5,008 nucleotides of DNA from contig JAJZYI010000261.1 of assembly GCA_021798135.1 (NCBI GenBank), forward strand, positions 1 to 5,008. Reading direction: 5' to 3'. The position numbers were made by a program, and so were the translations under genes. Positions within the stretch are counted from its first letter, which is position 1; each line of letters starts with the position of its first letter. The notes under the pieces were generated by a model that saw only the letters and a list, made by a program, of their open reading frames with translations, did no database searches and was not told the origin of the DNA. This DNA is from Actinomycetes bacterium. GTDB lineage: Bacteria > Actinomycetota > Acidimicrobiia > Acidimicrobiales > UBA8190. Below are positions 1-5,008 of the stretch, one piece after another.

Positions 1-1000
1 CCGATCTGGCCGCTCGCGCTCGACCGCCGGCGAGGCGCCCGCCGACCCCGCGCTCGGGGCCGCCGATGCCCGCTCCGGGCACGCCGGCGGTGGGCACCGG
101 ACCCGACGCTGGGCCCAGAGCCCCGAGGAGCCGAGGCACCTGGGGCGGCCGGGTCATGCGCGCCAGGAGCATGATCGCACCGGTGTCGCAGATGCCCACC
201 AGCAGCAGGATCAGCTGGCCCGCCGGCGTCCCGAAGGGCGCCAGGTAGCTGTGGGCCAGCACGGCGAGGGCTGCCACGAAGGCCACGGAGAAGACGACGA
301 TGATCCGGACGCCGCTGCGGGCGGACACCCGTGCGGCGTCGATCCGCAGACGGGCGGCGACGTCCTGGCGCGTGGCGTCCGCCAAGGCGCCGAGCAGGTC
401 GGCCAGGCGCTGGGCACGCGCGCCGGCCGCCAGCAGCAGGGCGCAGACGACGACGTCGGCGCTGCCGTCACCGAGCTCGTCGGCGAACGCCCGCAGGGCA
501 GGCGCCGGCGGAACACCCGACGACAGGCGCTCGGCGAGCGCAGCGACCTCGACCGCGATCTCCCCGGGCGCCACGGGCGCGGTGGCGACGATGGCCTGCA
601 CCAGGCCCACCGAGGCATGCAGGGTGTCACGCAGCATCTCGGTCCACGCGGCGACGGCCTCCACCCGAACGGTGGCGCGGCTCGAACCGGTCCGCCCCCA
701 GAGCGCAGGCACCCCGAGGGCCGCCGCACCGCCGAGGCACGCACCGACCGGCCACCCGGTCACCAGCCCTGTCACGACGGCAGCCAGCGCCGCGGCGGCC
801 AGCCGTGCAGGAGGGGGCAGGGACAGCCGGGCACCGGCGGGCAGCACGTGCATGCCCCACGGCGACGCAGTGCCCGCACGCGTGCCCCCGGGGGGCGCTG
901 CGCCTACCATCGGGCGACGGCGGGTCGACGGCACGAGCGACCAACCGAGCACCGCCAGGCCGGCGAGCGTCGCCAAGGTGCCGAGCACGGCGGCCGTCAC
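1..1000 (-). CDS. tadB: TadB-like type II/IV secretion F-domain platform protein (3' end beyond window)
   Basis: This is an inner-membrane platform protein of the Tad pilus machine. In this family TadB pairs with TadC and couples the cytoplasmic motor ATPase to pilin assembly. The frame opens with GTG at 1000 and has no stop through the left edge, giving 333 codons. Hydrophobic segments lie near residues 2-23, 66-101, 232-250 and 262-281. The T2SSF domain lies between the second and third, about residues 112-225. It carries the actinobacterial TadB pattern AWTEMLRDTLHASVGLVQAI (119-138) and the acidic/helical stretch LAERLSSGVPPAPALRAFADELG. The start is set by a strong Shine-Dalgarno (GGGAGG, five bases upstream) and a GTGA overlap with the cpaF stop. 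TadB proteins are usually about 300 residues, so the motif RPPQVPRLL (285-292) should be near the natural end. The following 40 residues are Gly/Pro/Ala/Arg-rich and still open. The family assignment is firm; the C-terminus is unknown. Confidence 0.88.
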   Translation of the reverse strand, partial: MTAAVLGTLATLAGLAVLGWSLVPSTRRRPMVGAAPPGGTRAGTASPWGMHVLPAGARLSLPPPARLAAAALAAVVTGLVTGWPVGACLGGAAALGVPALWGRTGSSRATVRVEAVAAWTEMLRDTLHASVGLVQAIVATAPVAPGEIAVEVAALAERLSSGVPPAPALRAFADELGDGSADVVVCALLLAAGARAQRLADLLGALADATRQDVAARLRIDAARVSARSGVRIIVVFSVAFVAALAVLAHSYLAPFGTPAGQLILLLVGICDTGAIMLLARMTRPPQVPRLLGALGPASGPVPTAGVPGAGIGGPERGVGGRLAGGRARAARS

Positions 1001-2415
1001 GGCATCCTCCCGCTCGCCGTCCGGCACGACGCCGGCTCGAACCCGTGGGCGAGGAGCTCCTCCAACGTCGCCGACCGCAAGGGGGCACCGGCGACGGCCC
1101 GTCCGTCGTCCCCGGGACGGAACACCTCGTTCGACACCACGTGGAGCCCGTCGGCGTCGACGACCTCGAGCACGGACGACACGAACCGCCGACGCGCCAC
1201 GGCACCGTGCACGGCGCCGCTGGGCCCGCTCGGGGGCGGCAGCAGCGGTGGCCCTTCCGAGCGCACCGCAGCGGAGGCGACACGCAGGCCTCCGGCAGCC
1301 GCTGCACCACGAGGGCGCCCGACGGACGTGTCCAGGTGCACCACGAAGTCGATGGCGCCGGCGACGAGCAGGTTGGTCGCCTCCAGGGGGAGCCGCTCGG
1401 GTGCCTGGACGGCGTACGACGCGATGCGCCGGAACACGCCGTGGGACGAGTTGGCGTGGATGGTGCACATCGACCCCGCGCGCCCCTGGCTCATCGCGTT
1501 CAGCATGGGGATGACCTCGTCGCCGAGCACCTCGCCGACGATCACCCGGTCCGCGTTCATCCGCAGCGCCCGCCGCACCAGCCTCGCCATCGGGAAGGCC
1601 CCCTCCCCCTCGGTGTTGGGGGGACGTGCCTCGAGCGCGACCACGTCAGGGTGCCGCCCCGACCCGTCCAGGCCGAGCTCCAGCGCCTGCTCGATGGTGA
1701 CGATGCGCTCGTGCGGCGGCACCTCGGCTGCGAGCGCCCGAAGCATCGTCGTCTTCCCCGCGTTCATCGCCCCGCCCACCACGACGTTCTTGCGAGCGCG
1801 CACCGCTGCCGCCAGGAACGACGCCAGGCCGTCGTCGAGGGTGCCCAGCGCCACCAGGTCCGACAGTCCGAGGTCGAGGAAGCGGTGACGGCGGATCGAC
1901 ACCACGGGACGGCACGTCACGGACATCAGCGCCGACAGACGGCTGCCGTCGGGCAGGCGGAGGTCCAGCTCCGGGTGGGCGACGTCGAACCGCCGCTCGC
2001 TCATGCCGAGCCGGGCGGCGGCCGACCGGAGCAGGTCGACGAGCTCCTGGTCGCTCGCGGCAACGGGGTCGGCACGCCGCTTCGACCCGTCGGCGTGGGT
2101 GACCCAGACCGTGTCCGCGCCGTTGACATCGATGTTCTCGACCGACGGGTCGTCGATCAGGCCCTGCAGCCGGCCCAGCCCGAAGAGCGCGTCGAGCACG
2201 GCTGCCGCGATCCGGCGCTCCTCCTCGGGACCCGCAGCCCGTCGCCCTGCGGCGAGGTCGTCGAGCGCGCTCCTCCTCAGGCGCTCGAGGACCAGGTGCC
2301 GTGCGAGCTCGCGGCGGTCCTCGACGCCGAGCGCGGCGCCGCCTGCGGCGACGAGGTCGTCTGCCACCTCCATCCGCAGGCGCTGGACGAGGTCGGAGCG
2401 TTCGGCGAGCGTCAC
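997..2415 (-). CDS. cpaF: CpaF/TadA-family pilus assembly ATPase
   Basis: This is the motor ATPase of the Tad/Flp pilus, a VirB11/PulE-type secretion ATPase that works as a cytoplasmic hexamer beneath TadB/TadC. It has 472 residues from a GTG start. The N-terminal domain includes IDDPSVENIDVNG (87-99), followed by LRLPDGSRLSALM and VVSIRRHRF. Walker A is GAMNAGKT (215-222). The acidic box reads TIEQALELGL (240-249). Walker B is RVIVGEVLGDE (290-300). The His box is GSMCTIHANSS (314-324). The C-terminal region holds SSVLEVVDADGLHVVSNEVF (413-432), as in actinobacterial homologues. I chose the GTG at 2415 because it overlaps the upstream stop as GTGA. A start at 2610 would add 65 Arg/Pro/Gly-rich residues overlapping the neighbouring gene and unlike any family N-terminus. 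Pro/Ala/Gly linker at about 366-407. The family call is secure. Confidence 0.95.
   Translation of the reverse strand: MTLAERSDLVQRLRMEVADDLVAAGGAALGVEDRRELARHLVLERLRRSALDDLAAGRRAAGPEEERRIAAAVLDALFGLGRLQGLIDDPSVENIDVNGADTVWVTHADGSKRRADPVAASDQELVDLLRSAAARLGMSERRFDVAHPELDLRLPDGSRLSALMSVTCRPVVSIRRHRFLDLGLSDLVALGTLDDGLASFLAAAVRARKNVVVGGAMNAGKTTMLRALAAEVPPHERIVTIEQALELGLDGSGRHPDVVALEARPPNTEGEGAFPMARLVRRALRMNADRVIVGEVLGDEVIPMLNAMSQGRAGSMCTIHANSSHGVFRRIASYAVQAPERLPLEATNLLVAGAIDFVVHLDTSVGRPRGAAAAGGLRVASAAVRSEGPPLLPPPSGPSGAVHGAVARRRFVSSVLEVVDADGLHVVSNEVFRPGDDGRAVAGAPLRSATLEELLAHGFEPASCRTASGRMP
1006..1011 (-). promoter_or_regulatory. Shine-Dalgarno of tadB
   Basis: The minus strand reads GGGAGG, then five bases, then GTG at 1000. 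It lies inside the last codons of cpaF. It is the clearest ribosome binding site among the operon genes and fixes the tadB start, which otherwise relies only on the overlap with the cpaF stop. The ATG at 1005-1003 is the penultimate sense codon of cpaF (Met-Pro-stop) and not a start. Confidence 0.75.
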
Positions 2416-3296
2416 GGTCGGGCACCTGGGAGGCGAGGCGATGCCGCCGTGCCGGCCGGCATCTCCCACGGTGCCCGCGGCACGGCACCGCCGGTGCGGT
2501 CGGCCGACGGCGGCGGTCCCCACGGTGCGCCCAGCCCGGGCGCGTCGGGGCGCGCGGCGTCGGGTCCGGGGCGCGGTGCCGGGCAGTCGGCCACGCTGGA
2601 CCCGATCCATCGTCGGAGGCGTTCGGCGGACGTGATCAACGGAGACCGGGCGAGCCGACGACCGCTGCCGGGCTCGCCGCTAACGACGGCGGCAGCGGCC
2701 CGGTCGTGCGCGACGACACCGGCCAGCGGGACCGGCCCGCCGCTGCGAGCCGGCCGCCGGTGCGAGTGCCCCGCGACCGCTGCGATGCCCACGACAGCGT
2801 CGCCCCGGGACGCGCGAAGGCGACGGGCAAGGTCGCTGGCGTGACCGAGAGCCGCCGAGCTGTCACCGGACACGACCACCACGACGTCAGCCCGCGCGAG
2901 CAGCTCCCGTTGACCGGGCGCGTCAGGCTGCACCCGTCCGCAGTCGATGACGACGTCGCTGTCGAGGCCGAGCAGGGCGGACACGCCGTCGACCTCCGCG
3001 TCGACGGCGCGGGCTGCCTCGGCCGAGGCCGGCCCGACCAGGACCTCGAGGCCGCCCGGCAGGTGCTGGAGGTGTGGCCGCAGGTCAGGGACCCCGCCGC
3101 CGCGGCCCGCGGCGAGCGCGAAGCTGGCCATGCCGGCACGACCGGGGAGGTCGAACCGGCGACCGATGTCGCCGCCGGCCGGATCGCACTCGGCCACGAC
3201 GACCGGCAATTCGATCGGCCAGACCGCGCCGAGCACGCACGCGAGCGTGGTCACGCCGGGGCTCCCCTTGGCCGAGCACAGTGCCACGACGGTCAC
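2412..3296 (-). CDS. CpaE/TadZ-like ParA/MinD-fold protein with atypical P-loop
   Basis: This is a 294-residue protein of the ParA/MinD (SIMIBI) fold in the position where Tad operons encode CpaE/TadZ, which localises or organises the pilus machine. It starts with beta strand MTVVALCSAKG and a deviant Walker A, KGSPGVTT (10-17). The signature lysine K10 is present, but the usual Lys before Thr-Thr is Val15. AECDPAGGD (35-43) corresponds to the switch-like Asp strand of ParA proteins, and SDVVIDCGRV (113-122) to Walker B. VVVVVSGDSSAAL (138-150) matches a later core strand. Residues from about 236 form a Pro/Gly/Ala-rich tail ending in LPGARP. Unlike Caulobacter CpaE there is no N-terminal receiver-like domain. 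The GTG start at 3296 overlaps the SAF-gene stop as GTGA, and the gene end overlaps cpaF in the same way. The fold is clear. Whether it binds or hydrolyses ATP is uncertain. Confidence 0.85.
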   Translation of the reverse strand: MTVVALCSAKGSPGVTTLACVLGAVWPIELPVVVAECDPAGGDIGRRFDLPGRAGMASFALAAGRGGGVPDLRPHLQHLPGGLEVLVGPASAEAARAVDAEVDGVSALLGLDSDVVIDCGRVQPDAPGQRELLARADVVVVVSGDSSAALGHASDLARRLRASRGDAVVGIAAVAGHSHRRPARSGGPVPLAGVVAHDRAAAAVVSGEPGSGRRLARSPLITSAERLRRWIGSSVADCPAPRPGPDAARPDAPGLGAPWGPPPSADRTGGAVPRAPWEMPAGTAASPRLPGARP

Positions 3297-4054
3297 GACC
3301 CCGGCCCCACGACGACGAGGGCGGCGCCGCCGGCAGCGGACAGGGCGGCGACCGCGGGTGCGCTGCCGAGCGGCACGACGACGGACACGACCAGCGTGCC
3401 GGCACCCGATCCGGCGGAGTTGACGGCGACCACCGGTGCCGGGCCCGCCACGACGCCGGCAGGCGCGTCGGCGGGGACGGTCGTCGGGCCCGCGCCCGTC
3501 GGCGGCGCGGGGCCCGACGGGGTCGCGGGGCCCGACGGGGTCGCGGTGGCCGCCGCAGACGTCGCTGGCGACGCGCCGGAGCCGGTGGCGACGACGTCGA
3601 CCTCGTCCCCGACGCCGACGCCACCCGCCGGCAGCTCACCGGGAGACGCCGCCACGCCGACGACGGCGCTGCCCGGCGGTGGCACGAACGCGCCCACCAG
3701 ATCGCCTGGGGACAGGAGCGCGCCGGCCGGCAGCTCGCCCGCGGCCTGGCGGCCGACGATCCCGTCCTCGGCGGACGCCGGCACCACCGCGACGCCCCGG
3801 CCGACGTGCACCTCGACGACCCGAAGGTCGCTCGACCTGACTGGCGCTCCGGGCGCCACCGCCGAGCGCATGGCGAGGACGGCGGTCGTCGCGCGCGCAC
3901 GGGCGAACGCCGACGCGACCACCGCGACCGACGCCAGCACCACGACGGCCGACACGGCCGCGACGGCCGACCGACGGCGCGCCGCCACGGGACGCAGTCG
4001 CAGCGAGGTCGCGTGGACCTGCTCGTCGGGGCCGGCGGTGACGGACGCCGTCAC
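3293..4054 (-). CDS. SAF-domain membrane protein, CpaB/RcpC-like
   Basis: This is a 253-residue predicted single-pass membrane protein at the head of the pilus operon. After a basic cytoplasmic start (RLRPVAARRRS, 19-29) comes a transmembrane segment at about 30-50. A SAF domain follows at about 58-121, with AVAPGAPVRSSDLRVVEV (65-82) and ELPAGALLSPGDLVGAFV (107-124). A CpaB/RcpC-like strand, LPAGGVGVGDEVDVVATG (141-158), comes next, then an Ala/Thr/Pro/Ser/Gly linker (about 159-203) with two TPSGPA repeats, and a final hydrophobic region VSVVVPLGSAPAVAALSAAG. In Gram-negative Tad systems RcpC/CpaB acts in the periplasm with the secretin. Actinobacteria have no secretin, so its role here is open. 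I prefer GTG at 4054 because it reads GTG-AC like the next three genes and forms a GTGA with an upstream frame. GTG at 4090 would add 12 residues. Neither has a good Shine-Dalgarno. No in-frame ATG/GTG lies further upstream before the stop at 4204-4202. Confidence 0.82.
   Translation of the reverse strand: MTASVTAGPDEQVHATSLRLRPVAARRRSAVAAVSAVVVLASVAVVASAFARARATTAVLAMRSAVAPGAPVRSSDLRVVEVHVGRGVAVVPASAEDGIVGRQAAGELPAGALLSPGDLVGAFVPPPGSAVVGVAASPGELPAGGVGVGDEVDVVATGSGASPATSAAATATPSGPATPSGPAPPTGAGPTTVPADAPAGVVAGPAPVVAVNSAGSGAGTLVVSVVVPLGSAPAVAALSAAGGAALVVVGPGS
3507..3542 (-). repeat. 18-bp perfect tandem duplication inside the SAF gene linker
   Basis: Positions 3507-3524 and 3525-3542 are identical 18-mers (gcggggcccgacggggtc on the plus strand). 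A degenerate start of a third copy follows, gcggtggcc. The duplication is in frame and encodes two TPSGPA hexapeptides in the flexible linker of the SAF protein. It looks like a slippage product that keeps the reading frame, and copy number may vary between strains. Confidence 0.85.
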
Positions 4055-4275
4055 GACGACCGCCGGGCGCCTGGCCAGAGCCGCGCACACTCGCCGTCGG
4101 GCCGGCGGACGTCTGGCACTCGGTCCGCGGCGTCCAGCCTCGCGGCGCCGAGCCGCGCGACGACCACAGCCGTCCCGCCGATCGGGGCTCCCCCAGGGTC
4201 GTCACCTCGCCCGTGCACGACCGTCCGCCAGGGTGCCAACCGTCGCCCGATACTTCCGGGTGCGCCGCCTCGCAC
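4051..4275 (-). CDS. possible small leader ORF upstream of the SAF gene (74 aa, doubtful)
   Basis: The frame runs from GTG at 4275 to TGA at 4053-4051 and would encode 74 residues. Three points favour it. Its stop forms GTGA with the preferred SAF-gene start, matching the other operon junctions. Its GTG lies nine bases after the -10 box of the candidate promoter, so it would be almost leaderless. Its second half (AVVVARLGAARLDAADRVPD, residues 36-55) has mostly G/C third positions. Against it, the first half has weaker codon bias (CGA, GCA, GGA, AGT), the frame is open far upstream to 4755 simply because stops are rare, and the peptide shows no family I recognise. Many actinobacterial Tad operons have a small helix-turn-helix gene here, but no such motif is visible. 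Confidence 0.2.
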   Translation of the reverse strand: MRGGAPGSIGRRLAPWRTVVHGRGDDPGGAPIGGTAVVVARLGAARLDAADRVPDVRRPDGECARLWPGARRSS

Positions 4276-4284
4276 AGGTGCCTC

Positions 4285-4313
4285 ACCATACGGAATCGCT
4301 GCTGGCGGGGCAA
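4285..4313 (-). promoter_or_regulatory. candidate sigma-70-type promoter for the tad operon
   Basis: The minus strand reads TTGCCC (4313-4308), a 17-bp spacer, and TATGGT (4290-4285). This fits the actinobacterial housekeeping pattern TTGNNN-N17-TANNNT. It sits in one of the few A/T-richer patches of the window and points toward the operon. Transcription would begin near 4278, leaving a leader of about 220 nt before the SAF gene at 4054. No other TTG...TANNNT pair with standard spacing was seen upstream of the operon. The call is by pattern only. Confidence 0.5.
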
Positions 4314-4521
4314 GCGGCGCCGGTCGGGCGCGCCCGGGCACCTGGCATGCGGGGCACGCTCCTCCTCCCGCAGGGCGACCGGGCTCGCACCCGCGCCGAC
4401 CGCTCGCCCGGGAGGGGGAGCGGTGCACGCCGCACCGGCCGATCCCGAGCGGGTCCGGCCTCGGCCCGGGCGGAACGGACGCCGGGGGGGTTGGCGTCCG
4501 CTCCACCCGGACCAGGTGCGG

Positions 4522-4545
4522 CGGTGCCGGCACAGGCCGGCACCG
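4522..4545. repeat. perfect inverted repeat, 10-bp stem with 4-base loop
   Basis: Arm cggtgccggc (4522-4531) pairs perfectly with gccggcaccg (4536-4545) around the loop acag. The stem is nine G-C pairs and one A-T pair, so it would be very stable in RNA from either strand. No T tract follows on either strand, so it is not a canonical intrinsic terminator. Actinobacterial terminators often lack U tracts, and a boundary role upstream of the operon promoter is possible. Confidence 0.7.
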
Positions 4546-4693
4546 GCCGGTCGGGGCGGGGTGCGTGCGGCAGCGTCCCGCAGAGCGGGGGCCCGGCGGC
4601 ACCACGCCGCCCGGCCGCTTCGCACGCTGCACCCGCTGGAGAGGATCGCCCGCCCGGAGCACGAGGCCAGGCTGACCCACCCGCCTTGCTCGC

Positions 4694-4729
4694 GACCTTG
4701 CCGAGGACCTTGCCGGGGACCTTGCCGGC
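4694..4729. repeat. three 12-bp direct tandem repeats
   Basis: Three consecutive 12-mers share the core gaccttgccg: gaccttgccgag (4694-4705), gaccttgccggg (4706-4717) and gaccttgccggc (4718-4729). A degenerate fourth unit, cgccttgctcgc, precedes them (4682-4693). The period equals four codons. Read on the minus strand from a GTG at 4741 the units give GKVP, GKVL and GKVA followed by SKAGG, with every third position G or C. That is protein-like over about 15 codons, but the frame degrades on both sides. It could be a coding remnant or an iterated DNA site. Confidence 0.7.
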
Positions 4730-4821
4730 CAGCACCCGCACCCCGGTCCGCGCACGCGAGCCAGGCTCCGCCAGGCGCCGGGGCCCGGCGGTCAGCGCCC
4801 CGAGCGTTCCGGGCCGGCGTG

Positions 4822-5008
4822 ACCGTGGCCGGACGGGTGGCCGGACGGCGGACCCGCCCTCACCAGCGGCGCGGCGGCCAGGTGCCGCCGCCGGACGGCA
4901 CCGCCGCGCCGTCGTCCGGACCGTGGCCGGACCGGTGGTCCGGCGGCGGACCCGCCCTCACCAGCGGCGCGGCGTTCAGGTGGCGCCGCCGGACGGCACC
5001 GCCGCGCC
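4822..5008. repeat. 98-bp tandem repeat with internal inverted repeats (truncated by window edge)
   Basis: Unit 1 is 4822-4919 and unit 2 starts at 4920 and is cut at 5008. Over the 89 comparable bases I count seven mismatches, about 92% identity. The period is not a multiple of three, so successive units would be read in different frames, which argues against a repeated protein domain. Unit 1 contains a 12-bp tandem gtggccggacgg (4825-4836, 4837-4848), a perfect 10-bp inverted repeat ggcgcggcgg/ccgccgcgcc (4868-4877, 4901-4910), and a 7-bp hairpin ggtgccg/cggcacc (4881-4887, 4896-4902). Unit 2 keeps nine bases of the outer inverted repeat (4966-4974, 5000-5008) and has a perfect ccggacc/ggtccgg hairpin (4928-4934, 4938-4944). 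More copies may lie to the right. Confidence 0.85.

Larger units (their letters stand above)
4314..4821. other. about 500 bp without a supportable gene
   Basis: Frames on both strands stay open for hundreds of bases here, but only because stop codons are rare at this GC level. Their products are Arg/Pro/Ala/Gly-rich, recognise no family, and have weaker G/C third-position bias than the operon genes. The stretch contains a strong Shine-Dalgarno-like GGAGGAGG (minus, 4368-4361), a perfect hairpin (4522-4545) and triple 12-bp repeats (4694-4729). It may be intergenic regulatory DNA, a decayed gene, or the end region of a gene lying to the right. Confidence 0.5.

Noticed and set aside
2416..2610. 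65-residue N-terminal extension of CpaF from a start at 2610
   Set aside because: The added residues are Arg/Pro-rich and lie wholly inside the coding region of the CpaE-like gene. GTG at 2415 matches the GTGA junction pattern.
331..2844. 837-codon plus-strand open frame opposite cpaF and tadB
   Set aside because: It is the antisense shadow of the real genes. The product is Arg/Pro/His-rich with no family motifs, and long open frames arise readily at this GC content.
4283..4357. 24-codon minus-strand frame with a strong GGAGGAGG Shine-Dalgarno (4368-4361) and GTG at 4357
   Set aside because: The peptide shows nothing recognisable, the frame overlaps the candidate promoter, and purine runs of this type can occur by chance. 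Worth recalling only if RNA data show transcription starting further right.
3074..4675. 533-codon plus-strand open frame across the SAF gene and upstream DNA
   Set aside because: Its sequence is low-complexity Arg/Gly/Asp/His, it is antisense to two recognised genes, and it has no domain.
4051..4755. 234-codon minus-strand frame as a full-length gene upstream of the SAF gene
   Set aside because: The upstream part is Pro/Arg/Cys-rich with many A/T-ending codons, matches no family, and contains the candidate promoter and the perfect hairpin. Only the last 74 codons are kept, as a doubtful small ORF.
4822..5008. CRISPR array
   Set aside because: The two 98-bp units abut directly with no unique spacers, the unit is far longer than a CRISPR repeat, and no cas genes are seen.
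4055..5008. Small helix-turn-helix gene often found before actinobacterial SAF/Tad operons
   Set aside because: I looked in the minus-strand frames for a helix-turn-helix signature such as an excisionase-type motif and found none.
1..5008. tRNA, rRNA, insertion sequence or phage attachment site
   Set aside because: No conserved tRNA or rRNA segments, transposase motifs or flanking terminal inverted repeats were recognised on either strand.

Overview
The window is very GC-rich. A/T is scarce in every frame, and almost all codons in the real genes end in G or C. This composition, together with Val/Ala/Gly/Arg-rich proteins and GTG start codons, points to a high-GC actinobacterium. A Cellulomonas-like member of the Micrococcales is a reasonable guess, but the genus cannot be fixed from sequence alone.

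About four fifths of the window (1-4054) is one tightly packed minus-strand operon for a Tad/Flp-type (type IVc) pilus assembly machine. In transcription order, right to left, it holds: a single-pass membrane protein with a SAF domain resembling CpaB/RcpC (3293-4054); a ParA/MinD-fold CpaE/TadZ-like protein (2412-3296); the motor ATPase CpaF/TadA (997-2415); and the polytopic inner-membrane platform protein TadB (1000 down to the left edge, still open). Each of the three certain junctions is the same four-base GTGA, where the GTG start of the downstream gene overlaps the TGA stop of the upstream one. This implies translational coupling. In this family of machines CpaF hydrolyses ATP to drive TadB (and TadC, presumably just beyond the left edge), the CpaE-like protein helps position or organise the machine, and the SAF protein is an envelope-anchored accessory. 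Pilins, TadC and the prepilin peptidase are not in the window.

The right fifth (about 4055-5008) holds no gene I can support with confidence. Its only A/T-richer patch contains a good candidate minus-strand promoter, TTGCCC-17 bp-TATGGT (4313-4285), placed to drive the operon through a leader of about 220 nt. The leader contains a possible 74-codon ORF that ends in another GTGA overlapping the likely SAF-gene start. Further right are a perfect 10-bp-stem hairpin (4522-4545), three 12-bp direct repeats (4694-4729), and a 98-bp tandem repeat (4822 to the right edge) with internal inverted repeats.

The operon itself is a known type of system. The least explained part is the repeat-rich upstream block, and I see no clear evidence of a new system there.
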